Positions 1-5,353 of a stretch of 5,353 nt of DNA are shown here, piece by piece. The stretch is from Desulfobacteraceae bacterium (GTDB lineage Bacteria > Desulfobacterota > Desulfobacteria > Desulfobacterales > Desulfosalsimonadaceae), in contig SLPT01000092.1 of NCBI GenBank assembly GCA_007131845.1, positions 1-5,353 of the forward strand, given 5' to 3'. The notes under the pieces were generated by a model, which was not told the origin of the DNA, ran no database searches, and saw nothing but the letters and a program-made list of their open reading frames with translations. Each line of letters starts with the position of its first letter. Position 1 is the stretch's first letter. A program made the position numbers and the translations under genes.

Positions 1-2132
1 AGGTGATGATAGACCCATCCCAGGGTATCCTTAATGCGCGGATCATCCGGCATCAGTTCGCTTGCCCGTTCGGCCAGGCGCAGCGCCTCGGAATAGTCGG
101 AGCCGGTTTCCACGAGCAGATAGGCCAGGTTGTTGGCGGCCGGCGCAAAATCCGGTGCGATGGACAACACCTCCCTGTAGTGGTGGATTGCCGCCTCCGG
201 GGCTTCCTGCTGGCTGTAAATGACGGCAAGCATCATGTGCGGCATCTTACTGCCGGGATCCCTTTCCAGAACCATCATGTAATGGCTGATGGCCTCGTCT
301 ATCCGATCTTCGGCCATATAGGTTTCCGCCAGGGAATAATAGGGCGGAAGGAAGTTGGGGTCTTTTTCCAGTGCGGTTTTGTACATCTGCTCCGCCTGCT
401 GCATCTCGTTTTGGGCTGCATACAGATCCCCCTTGAGATTGTATGCCACTGCAAGCATGGACGGGTGGCCGGCGATGATTTCAATCTGGCTGCGGCATTG
501 TTCGATGGCTTCTTCGATTTTATTCTGCTCTGCCATGACCGTTATCAGGTTGACAAAGGCCTGTAGATGGGTGGGATTTCGTTCGAGTACGGCGGTAAAG
601 GATTGCTCGGCGGTTTCGTAGTTACCGAGGATTCTGTGAAGCAGACCGAGATTGAAATGCCCTTCGGGATTTTCCGGGTTCATGTCGATGAGTGTTTGAA
701 AATGGTGTTCGGCCAGTTCGAATCGTTGTTTCTGGATATAGATGCTGCCAAGCAGCGCACGCGCCTGGTAATTATTGGGTGACATTTCCAGGATGGCCTT
801 GCAGGTTTCGATGGCCCGGTCCATTTTTCTTTCGCTCATGTAAAGTCCCGCAAGAACCAATTGCGCCGGGATGTATTCTTCCCGGTCTTCCGATACTTTC
901 AGAAGCTCATCCCGTGCTGCATCCGGCAGATCACTCTTAAGAAAGGCAAGTCCCTTGAGATAGGAGATCCGGCCGTCGTCGGGATGCTTTTGAGATAAAG
1001 CGGCAAGCGCCTGCAGCGCTTTGTCGATTTCGTCTTCGGCGATGTGGATTTTTGCCTCGAGTATCCGTGCGGGAAGATAATCCGGCTGAGCGCTTTTAAT
1101 GGCCTGAATGCTTGTTCGGGCTTTATCCATCTGGTTTTGCCCCACATGAAGATCGGCAATCCTGAGCAGGATCTCTGGGTTGCCGGGCTGGCGTTCCAGG
1201 GCTTTTTGATATACCGACAGGGCTTTTTCCGGCTGGTTGAGGGCCTTGTAAAACGACGCTGCCACAAAATAGAGGTTGATCGACTCGGGTCTTTTCCGGA
1301 TGGCTTCCAGATAGGATGACTCGGCTTTATCCCATTGCTCCATGTGAACATGATAATTGCCGAGCAGAATGTGGAGATTCGGCTCGTCGGGCCTGATTTC
1401 AATGGCGTCCATGAGCACGTCGCGGGCTTCCCGGAAGCGGGTTTCCCGCATATGGAGCCCGTAGAGGAGAATGTGGGGCTGTATAGCTCCTGGATTATGG
1501 TCGATGGCTTCATACAGGATTTCGGTGGCGTTCCGGACATCCCCCCGGTGCAGATAAATCCGGGCGAGGGTGAGATAGGCATGAAGCTCGGAAGGCTCCA
1601 GCTCGATCGTATGCGCGAGCGTATCGATTGCATCGTCGAGGCGTTCCATGGCCACATAAGCATGAGAAAGCAGGACCAGCGCTGGAATGTGGTCCGGCTC
1701 GTCTTCGAGGATGGCCGTTGTGATTTCCATGGACTTTTCATAGTTCCGGTTGAGCAGGTAAAGGTTGCTCAGGCGGATGCGCGGCTGGGTCAGACCAGGA
1801 TCGAGTTCTGCTGCTGTTTCCAGCGATTCGAAGGCCTGGGGCATATTGCCCAGCCTGAGGTGAACTTCTCCCAGCATGGCATGGGCCTCGGAGAGATCCG
1901 GATCGATGGATATGGCCCGATTCAGCATGTCTCTTGCACAGGTGTACTGATGATTTTCAAAACAACCCTGCGCCTTTTTCATGTATTCGGCGGCTTGTTC
2001 CCCGCTCCGGGTGCAGCCTGCAGTCATGCCGAGCACCGCAAGGATGAAAATCGATACCCCGGTGATTTTTGCAATGCCGGCGAGCCGGCTTCGATTTAAA
2101 GCGAAAAGGGTCTGTCGGTATGGGAAGTTCAT
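1..2132 (-). CDS. Tetratricopeptide-repeat lipoprotein, 3' end beyond the window
   Basis: One frame stays open for 710 codons from ATG 2132 to the left edge; an in-frame TAA lies upstream at 2222-2220. Residues 1-40 look like a lipoprotein signal: basic N-region (R6, R14, R16, K22), hydrophobic stretch GVSIFILAVLGM, then T-A-G-C with C40 as the likely lipidated cysteine. Threonine at +2 would favour the outer membrane by the enterobacterial rule. From about residue 45 to the edge the protein is back-to-back 34-residue TPR units, about 19 of them (for example 81-113, 454-487, 488-521, 594-627), with the usual G/A/Y and 'A...DP' pattern. TPR solenoids bind proteins, so an assembly or scaffold role is likely; no enzymatic domain is visible. 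The end 'NNLAYLL...DTLGWVYHH' resembles the C-terminal part of the PEP-CTERM/exopolysaccharide TPR lipoprotein (PrsT-type) family, so perhaps under 100 residues are missing. That family assignment is inference. No clear Shine-Dalgarno precedes the ATG. Confidence 0.93.
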   Translation of the reverse strand, partial: MNFPYRQTLFALNRSRLAGIAKITGVSIFILAVLGMTAGCTRSGEQAAEYMKKAQGCFENHQYTCARDMLNRAISIDPDLSEAHAMLGEVHLRLGNMPQAFESLETAAELDPGLTQPRIRLSNLYLLNRNYEKSMEITTAILEDEPDHIPALVLLSHAYVAMERLDDAIDTLAHTIELEPSELHAYLTLARIYLHRGDVRNATEILYEAIDHNPGAIQPHILLYGLHMRETRFREARDVLMDAIEIRPDEPNLHILLGNYHVHMEQWDKAESSYLEAIRKRPESINLYFVAASFYKALNQPEKALSVYQKALERQPGNPEILLRIADLHVGQNQMDKARTSIQAIKSAQPDYLPARILEAKIHIAEDEIDKALQALAALSQKHPDDGRISYLKGLAFLKSDLPDAARDELLKVSEDREEYIPAQLVLAGLYMSERKMDRAIETCKAILEMSPNNYQARALLGSIYIQKQRFELAEHHFQTLIDMNPENPEGHFNLGLLHRILGNYETAEQSFTAVLERNPTHLQAFVNLITVMAEQNKIEEAIEQCRSQIEIIAGHPSMLAVAYNLKGDLYAAQNEMQQAEQMYKTALEKDPNFLPPYYSLAETYMAEDRIDEAISHYMMVLERDPGSKMPHMMLAVIYSQQEAPEAAIHHYREVLSIAPDFAPAANNLAYLLVETGSDYSEALRLAERASELMPDDPRIKDTLGWVYHH

Positions 2133-2175
2133 GGTGATTTTGAAAAAAAATTGAGTGCATGGATATGGTGCGTCT

Positions 2176-2189
2176 TCGGTATATACCGA
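2176..2189. promoter_or_regulatory. 14-bp perfect palindrome, candidate operator
   Basis: TCGGTATATACCGA reads identically on both strands. It lies 44 bp upstream of the TPR gene start and 29 bp upstream of the -35 box of the galE promoter, so a dimeric regulator bound here could act on either gene. The central TATATA might also be a minus-strand -10. No regulator is encoded in the window, so operator function is inference from symmetry and position. Confidence 0.4.
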
Positions 2190-2218
2190 CTCCGGACGCA
2201 GTTTGCGGTACAAAAACG

Positions 2219-2247
2219 TTTACAGCGACTGCTGCAGGTAGTATAAA
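2219..2247 (+). promoter_or_regulatory. Sigma70-type promoter for galE
   Basis: TTTACA (2219-2224) and TATAAA (2242-2247) are separated by exactly 17 bp, and each differs from the consensus at one position. Transcription would begin near 2254, giving galE an untranslated leader of about 290 nt. It is the best promoter match I found in the window, but it is unproven; a nearer promoter for galE was not seen. Confidence 0.6.
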
Positions 2248-2250
2248 CCT

Positions 2251-2283
2251 GGAATGAATTCCGGCTGTTTCCGCTTGAAGCGG
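2251..2283 (+). repeat. Two tandem short hairpins at the start of the galE leader
   Basis: GGAAT-GA-ATTCC (2251-2262) and CCGCTTGAAGCGG (2271-2283) are both perfect inverted repeats with minimal loops. They lie immediately after the -10 box. The first covers the predicted transcription start, so it may be a DNA operator rather than an RNA hairpin; the second could fold in the 5' end of the transcript and protect it. Function is inference. Confidence 0.35.
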
Positions 2284-2362
2284 GCCTGCATTGTGTTTGT
2301 ACCAGATGTTTCCGCCAAAGGCAAGGTGCAAGCAGATGTGTGTGTATACCGCGGGTGGTGAA

Positions 2363-2416
2363 GGGGTAATGAAAGGGGCGCCCCGTTTTGCCGGATCAGA
2401 GGCAATCGATTACCCC
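2363..2416 (+). promoter_or_regulatory. Candidate structured RNA element in the galE leader
   Basis: An outer 8-bp perfect stem pairs GGGGTAAT (2363-2370) with ATTACCCC (2409-2416). It encloses two further stems: GGGGCGCCCC (2375-2384), a self-complementary block that can form a tight hairpin, and TTGCC (2388-2392) with GGCAA (2401-2405) around an 8-nt loop. Together they draw a three-way junction, the layout of many cis-regulatory RNAs. It matches no riboswitch family I recognise. It lies about 125 nt before the galE start. Single short stems can arise by chance, so only comparative evidence would establish it. Confidence 0.35.
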
Positions 2417-2491
2417 GTTTCGGTCAAGCTGAAAAGACGTTGGTTCACCCGATGGTGCCGTCTCCGGGATGACCGCCCGGAGCAGGCGTGA
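2369..2491 (+). CDS. Possible 40-residue leader ORF (doubtful)
   Basis: An ATG at 2369 opens a 40-residue frame ending at TGA 2489-2491. The product begins MKGAPRF, carries a basic cluster LKRRWFTRWCRLR, and has no signal peptide or membrane segment. The purine run AAGGGG ends only two bases before the ATG, which is too close for a good ribosome binding site. The TGA overlaps a GTG (2488-2490) in the galE frame as GTGA, a geometry seen in coupled genes, but galE very probably starts later. The frame also overlaps the candidate RNA structure. I list it as a possibility, not as a gene I would assert; I recognise no family. Confidence 0.12.
   Translation: MKGAPRFAGSEAIDYPVSVKLKRRWFTRWCRLRDDRPEQA
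2462..2482 (+). repeat. GC-rich hairpin upstream of galE
   Basis: CTCCGGG (2462-2468) and CCCGGAG (2476-2482) are a perfect 7-bp inverted repeat with a 7-nt loop. All but one of the base pairs is G-C. No T-run follows, so it is not an ordinary intrinsic terminator. Its place 59 nt before the galE ATG suits an RNA-stability or regulatory role in the leader, which is inference. Confidence 0.4.
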
Positions 2492-2529
2492 AGAAACAGT
2501 CAGGCAAGTGTCAACCCCGATCCTTTTGC

Positions 2530-2535
2530 GAGGTG
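2530..2535 (+). promoter_or_regulatory. galE ribosome binding site
   Basis: GAGGTG lies six bases before the ATG at 2542. This decides the start: the in-frame GTG at 2488 would add 18 residues ahead of the Rossmann motif, which epimerases do not normally have. Confidence 0.75.
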
Positions 2536-2541
2536 TTGTTT

Positions 2542-3558
2542 ATGGAAATATTGGTCACCGGCGGTGCGGGATACATTGGCAGTCACACATGCGTGCTGCT
2601 GCTCGAAGCCGGATACGACGTGAGCGTCGTTGACAACTTGTCAAACAGTTCCGATATCGCGCTCGACAGGGTTCGGGAGATTACCGGCCGGCCGCTTTAT
2701 TTTTACCGGGAAGATCTTGGCGATCGGAAAGCGATGGATGCAGTATTCCGGGACCGACCGTTCGATGCGGTGATCCATTTTGCCGGACTCAAGGCGGTCG
2801 GGGAATCTGCGGACATACCGCTTGCATACTACCGCAACAACGTGGGCGGCACCATCTCTTTGTTGGAGGCCATGGGCGCGGCGGATGTCAAAACCCTGGT
2901 GTTCAGCTCGTCCGCAACGGTATACGGCGATCCGGAGACCGTCCCCATCCGGGAGGACTTTCCGGTATCGGCCACCAATCCCTACGGCAAAACCAAGCTC
3001 ATGATCGAGTGGATCATAGACGATCTCTGCCGGTCCGATCCGCAATGGAATACAGCCGTCCTTCGTTATTTCAACCCGGTGGGCGCCCACCCCTCCGGGC
3101 GTATCGGCGAAGACCCGGCTGACATTCCCAACAACCTCATGCCCTATGTCAGCCAGGTGGCCATCGGCAAGCTATCGGAGTTGTCCGTGTTCGGAAATGA
3201 TTATCCCACGCCGGACGGGACCGGCGTACGGGATTATATCCACGTGATGGACCTTGCCGCCGGGCACCTGCATGCTCTGGAGGCGCTTTTTTCCGATTCG
3301 GGATCCTTTACCTGCAACCTGGGCACGGGCCGGGGATACAGTGTGCTTGAAATGATCCGGGCGTTCGAGAGGGCATCCGGAAAAACGGTTCCCTACCGGA
3401 TTACCGGGCGTCGCCCGGGGGATATCGCAACATGCTATGCCGATGTGTCCCTTGCGGAATCGATGCTTGGATGGAAGGCGCTTCGGGGAATCGATGAGAT
3501 GTGCGACAGTGCCTGGCACTGGCAGAAAAACAACCCGGAGGGATACCGGCAGGAGTGA
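2542..3558 (+). CDS. galE: UDP-glucose 4-epimerase
   Basis: This enzyme interconverts UDP-glucose and UDP-galactose using tightly bound NAD+, in the Leloir pathway and for surface glycan precursors; it is cytoplasmic. From ATG 2542 the protein has 338 residues, the same length as E. coli GalE. It opens with the nucleotide-binding motif GGAGYIG (7-13) of the extended short-chain dehydrogenase family. The catalytic set is intact: S124 in SSSATVYG, and Y148 and K152 of the YxxxK motif in NPYGKTK. The substrate domain holds LRYFNPVGAHPSG (174-186), GTGVRDYIHVMDLA (226-239) and RRPGDIATCYAD (290-301). C298 aligns with human C307 rather than the bulkier E. coli Y299, which predicts that UDP-GalNAc/UDP-GlcNAc can also be accepted. 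It stands alone on its strand, divergent from the TPR lipoprotein gene and with its own promoter and long leader. Very sure of the family; the exact substrate range is inference. Confidence 0.97.
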   Translation: MEILVTGGAGYIGSHTCVLLLEAGYDVSVVDNLSNSSDIALDRVREITGRPLYFYREDLGDRKAMDAVFRDRPFDAVIHFAGLKAVGESADIPLAYYRNNVGGTISLLEAMGAADVKTLVFSSSATVYGDPETVPIREDFPVSATNPYGKTKLMIEWIIDDLCRSDPQWNTAVLRYFNPVGAHPSGRIGEDPADIPNNLMPYVSQVAIGKLSELSVFGNDYPTPDGTGVRDYIHVMDLAAGHLHALEALFSDSGSFTCNLGTGRGYSVLEMIRAFERASGKTVPYRITGRRPGDIATCYADVSLAESMLGWKALRGIDEMCDSAWHWQKNNPEGYRQE

Positions 3559-3613
3559 CAGCGGCCTGATGAATCACGGATTGCCGGTCTGACGGTTTTC
3601 GTTCAGGCACTAT

Positions 3614-3765
3614 TGACGACTTCGTAAAAAGTCCAATATCTGCGTTAAGCGCAATTTCTCAGAATTTTACGCACGCCAAGTACGCTGCATTCTTCGAAAT
3701 TGCGCAAGCCTTGATCTTGAACTTTTTACAAAGTCCTCGGATCGCGACTTTTTACGGGTGCATCA
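3614..3765. mobile_element. MITE-like palindromic element
   Basis: The ends are related inverted repeats: TGACGACTTCGTAAAAAGTC (3614-3633) matches the reverse complement of 3746-3765 at 15 of 20 positions, including the 11-base core CGTAAAAAGTC. A second inward-facing copy at 3717-3738 matches the left end even better, 19 of 22 over 3615-3636. The element carries no coding capacity. CACTATT occurs at 3608-3614 and again at 3764-3770, so CTAT, or the whole 7-mer, could be a target-site duplication. The GACTTTTTACG end is one I recall as frequent between genes in Desulfobacterales; that is memory, not checked. A small non-autonomous element moved by a transposase encoded elsewhere fits best; a plain intergenic repeat is the alternative. 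Confidence 0.55.
3649..3705. repeat. Long internal stem of the palindromic element
   Basis: The 17-base arms 3649-3665 and 3689-3705 are complementary at 15 positions, including a perfect 10-bp block GCGCAATTTC/GAAATTGCGC, around a 23-nt loop. Combined with the outer arms, RNA read through this region would fold into a hairpin of more than 100 nt. Lying 90 bp after the galE stop, it could help end or stabilise the galE transcript, though it has no classic terminator T-run. Confidence 0.5.
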
Positions 3766-3776
3766 CTATTTATAAA
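3749..3776 (+). promoter_or_regulatory. Weak candidate promoter for coaBC
   Basis: TATAAA (3771-3776) is a good -10 match, with TTTTTA (3749-3754) 16 bp upstream as a poor -35. Transcription would start about 15 nt before the coaBC ATG, a short leader. The -35 lies inside the right end of the palindromic element, so insertion may have supplied part of the promoter. Read-through from galE is the alternative. Confidence 0.25.
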
Positions 3777-3783
3777 CAGGAAA

Positions 3784-3790
3784 AGGGAGG
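3784..3790 (+). promoter_or_regulatory. coaBC ribosome binding site
   Basis: AGGGAGG is a near-complete anti-16S match eight bases before the ATG at 3799. A second GGAGG (3793-3797) is only one base from the ATG and too close to be the one used. Confidence 0.75.
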
Positions 3791-3798
3791 CCGGAGGC

Positions 3799-5016
3799 AT
3801 GTGGACGGAGAACCTGTTGTCGGGAAAACGCATCGTTATCGGGGTTTCCGGCGGCATTGCGGCCTACAAGAGCATTGAGCTGATGCGGCTCATACAGAAA
3901 GCGGGCGGCGAGGTGCGGGTCGTCATGACCCGAAATGCGCTTTCCTTTGTTGGGAAAACGACCTTTGCGGCCATTTCCGGAAGTCCGGTGTTCGATTCGA
4001 TGTTCGATGACGACGAGGCGTTCGAGATGTGGCATATCAACTGGGCCAAAGAAGCCGATGCCGTGGTCGTTGCGCCCGCCACCGCCAATATCATCGGAAA
4101 AATGGCGGCAGGCATCGCAGATGACCCCCTTTCCACCTTTCTTCTGGCGGTGACGGCTCCCCGGCTGGTCTGCCCGGCCATGAACGTCCATATGTATGAA
4201 AACCGGGCAGTACAGCGAAATATCGATGTGCTGGAGTCCGACGGGTATATCGTGGTCGACCCGGATGAGGGGGAGCTTGCATGCAAAGATACCGGGCCGG
4301 GCCGTCTGGCCGATCCGGAGGTTATACTGGAGCGCCTCGCCGGCGTTTTTGCACCGAAGGACCTTGCCGGCAGGCGCGTGCTGGTTAGCGCCGGTCCCAC
4401 CCGGGAATTCATCGATCCGGTCCGCTACATCAGCAATCCGTCGTCCGGAAAAATGGGCTTTGCCGTCGCCCGGGCCGCAGCACTGCGGGGTGCGTCAGTG
4501 TCTCTTGTATCCGGTCCGTCCGCGCTTCCGGATATTTCTGGCGTAACCGTTTTGCGGGTGGTAAGCGCTGCTGAAATGGCCGAAGCGGTTTTTATGCATT
4601 CAGGCGATGCCGACATTGTTATCAAGACGGCCGCGGTATCCGATTACCGCCCGGCCGGAACGTCTCAGCATAAAATTAAAAAGGGCAAGGATGCAATTAC
4701 CCTGGAGATGGAAAAAACCACCGATATCCTTGCCGAACTTGGCAGGCGCAAACGGCCCGGGCAGATACTGGTGGGTTTTGCAGCGGAAACGCGGGATCTC
4801 GAAAAATATGCCATGGAAAAACTGGAGCGGAAAAATCTCGACATGATCGCGGCCAACATTGTCGGAGGAAAAAACAGTGGTTTTGACGTGGATACCAATG
4901 CCATGCGACTGTTTTTCCCCGGCGGCGGGGCGGAAACCCTGCCCGTGATGGACAAATTCGCCGTGGCGAACATCCTGATCGACCGTATTCTGGAGCGAAT
5001 AGGAGCCGGCCGATGA
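3799..5016 (+). CDS. coaBC: Bifunctional phosphopantothenoylcysteine decarboxylase / phosphopantothenate-cysteine ligase
   Basis: The protein carries out two consecutive steps of coenzyme A synthesis: CTP-dependent joining of cysteine to 4'-phosphopantothenate (CoaB, C-terminal half), then FMN-dependent decarboxylation to 4'-phosphopantetheine (CoaC, N-terminal half). It has 405 residues, the usual length. CoaC features are GVSGGIAAYK (15-24), H79 as the likely catalytic histidine, the flavin-site stretch APATANIIGKMAAG (92-105), PAMNVHMYEN (126-135), and C162 in ACKDTGPGR on the active-site flap. CoaB begins near residue 190 with VSAGPTREFIDPVRYISNPSSGKMG; N213 matches the asparagine that acts on the acyl-cytidylate intermediate. 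KTAAVSDYRP (276-285) and the lysines of HKIKK (291-295) follow, with VGFAAET (325-331) after them. All key residues appear present and no frameshift is seen. The start has a strong ribosome binding site. It overlaps the following glycosylase gene by four bases, so the two are probably one operon. Confidence 0.97.
   Translation: MWTENLLSGKRIVIGVSGGIAAYKSIELMRLIQKAGGEVRVVMTRNALSFVGKTTFAAISGSPVFDSMFDDDEAFEMWHINWAKEADAVVVAPATANIIGKMAAGIADDPLSTFLLAVTAPRLVCPAMNVHMYENRAVQRNIDVLESDGYIVVDPDEGELACKDTGPGRLADPEVILERLAGVFAPKDLAGRRVLVSAGPTREFIDPVRYISNPSSGKMGFAVARAAALRGASVSLVSGPSALPDISGVTVLRVVSAAEMAEAVFMHSGDADIVIKTAAVSDYRPAGTSQHKIKKGKDAITLEMEKTTDILAELGRRKRPGQILVGFAAETRDLEKYAMEKLERKNLDMIAANIVGGKNSGFDVDTNAMRLFFPGGGAETLPVMDKFAVANILIDRILERIGAGR
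5001..5005 (+). promoter_or_regulatory. Ribosome binding site of the glycosylase gene, inside coaBC
   Basis: AGGAG lies in the last codons of coaBC, seven bases before the ATG at 5013. It supports that start and coupled translation through the ATGA overlap. Confidence 0.7.
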
Positions 5017-5353
5017 GAACGGAACCTGGCCGATTCGACAAGATGGTGGAGGATGTCCGCCGCTATCTGCAGTTTCTGCGTGACACAGGGGTGCCGGGCG
5101 TTTTTACGGCGCCGGAAACCGCTGCAATCGTACGGGGATGGGAAAAAGGCACCTGGCGGCTTGACGAGCAGCGGCTGCTGCGGAAAGCCGGCAGAACCCT
5201 TCCGGAAGAAGACCTCGAATCCCTCCGGGAAGCATTTGGGGAATGCCGCAGCTGTTTTCCGGAAGACCCCCCCCGGGTTTCCGTTTTCGGTGAAGGACCG
5301 CCGGATGCCAGGGTCATGTTCGTGGGGTGTTTTCCGGAGCAAGCCGACGGGCG
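5013..5353 (+). CDS. Uracil-DNA glycosylase superfamily protein (family-4-like), truncated by the window edge
   Basis: Only the first 113 residues are visible. Family-4 uracil-DNA glycosylases are iron-sulfur enzymes that remove uracil from deaminated DNA. Supporting features are CRSC (C78 and C81), matching the first two cysteine ligands of the 4Fe-4S cluster, then VFGEGPPDARVMFVG (91-105), which corresponds to the family's 'VFGEGNPxARLMFVG' strand. An N-terminal helical extension of about 75 residues precedes it, with YLQFLRDTGVPGVF typical of forms with an added N-terminal region. The odd point is the next motif: canonical family-4 proteins have GEAPG or GEGPG, here it reads GCFPE (105-109). 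A frameshift does not explain this, since neither other frame gives the canonical motif. The start overlaps the coaBC stop as ATGA. The remaining cysteines and later motifs are off the window, so activity cannot be judged; a divergent or inactive superfamily member is possible. Confidence 0.8.
   Translation, partial: MRTEPGRFDKMVEDVRRYLQFLRDTGVPGVFTAPETAAIVRGWEKGTWRLDEQRLLRKAGRTLPEEDLESLREAFGECRSCFPEDPPRVSVFGEGPPDARVMFVGCFPEQADG

Larger units (their letters stand above)
2133..2541. other. Divergent intergenic region between the TPR gene and galE
   Basis: This 409-bp stretch separates two divergently transcribed genes. It contains a 14-bp perfect palindrome, a good plus-strand sigma70-like promoter, two short hairpins just after the predicted transcription start, a nested inverted-repeat structure, a GC-rich hairpin and the galE ribosome binding site, each listed separately. 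No convincing minus-strand promoter for the TPR gene was found; TATATA inside the palindrome could act as a -10 but lacks a good -35 at the right distance. No tRNA and no riboswitch class that I recognise is present. Confidence 0.8.

Noticed and set aside
899..1741. 280-codon minus-strand frame inside the TPR region
   Set aside because: It is in a different frame from the TPR protein, with a low-complexity S/P/R-rich product typical of a shadow frame.
3..2099. Long plus-strand reading frames opposite the TPR gene, including 3-566 and 1335-2099 (254 codons)
   Set aside because: They are antisense to a continuous 710-codon frame with clear TPR periodicity and a lipoprotein signal. Their translations show no recognisable domain and are explained by GC-biased codon use.
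2375..2390. GGGGCGCCCC followed by GTTTTG as an intrinsic terminator
   Set aside because: The stem has almost no loop and the T-run is only four bases and interrupted; it fits better as an inner stem of the leader structure.
2488..2541. GTG at 2488 as the galE start, adding 18 residues
   Set aside because: The ATG at 2542 has a properly spaced GAGGTG, gives the usual 338 residues and places the Rossmann motif at residue 7.
5266..5273. Run of eight C in the glycosylase gene as a possible sequencing frameshift
   Set aside because: The frame is family-like on both sides: CRSC before and VFGEGPPDARVMFVG after, so no shift is needed.
4665..5342. 225-codon minus-strand frame opposite coaBC and the glycosylase gene
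   Set aside because: It spans two genes with well-supported motifs on the plus strand; its product is R/S/P-rich without family features.

Overview
The window has moderately high GC and compact genes. I read it as chromosome from a Gram-negative anaerobe of the Desulfobacterota type. The grounds are codon use, an outer-membrane-style TPR lipoprotein next to galE, a coaBC gene overlapping a family-4-like uracil-DNA glycosylase gene, and an intergenic repeat with GACTTTTTACG ends that I remember from Desulfobacterales genomes. That assignment is inference; no rRNA or other marker gene is present.

Layout. Positions 1-2132 (minus strand) are one uninterrupted reading frame of 710 codons running off the left edge. 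It encodes a lipoprotein made almost entirely of tetratricopeptide repeats. A 409-bp divergent intergenic region follows. It holds a clear sigma70-type promoter pointing right, two short perfect palindromes near the promoter, and a leader of about 290 nt with several nested inverted repeats. The leader precedes galE (2542-3558, plus strand), which encodes UDP-glucose 4-epimerase. A 240-bp gap after galE is mostly filled by a 152-bp MITE-like palindromic element (3614-3765) flanked by a short direct repeat. Then comes coaBC (3799-5016), the bifunctional flavoprotein of coenzyme A synthesis. Its stop codon overlaps the start of a uracil-DNA-glycosylase-superfamily gene (5013 to the right edge, truncated).

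How the genes relate. GalE supplies UDP-galactose, and probably UDP-GalNAc, for surface polysaccharide. The divergent TPR lipoprotein resembles the TPR lipoproteins that accompany exopolysaccharide/PEP-CTERM export systems, so a shared role in envelope polysaccharide is plausible but not shown here. CoaBC and the glycosylase form a translationally coupled pair with no obvious biochemical link.

I found no clearly new multi-gene system. The points most worth following are the structured galE leader, the non-canonical active-site motif of the glycosylase, and the MITE-like element abutting the coaBC promoter region.
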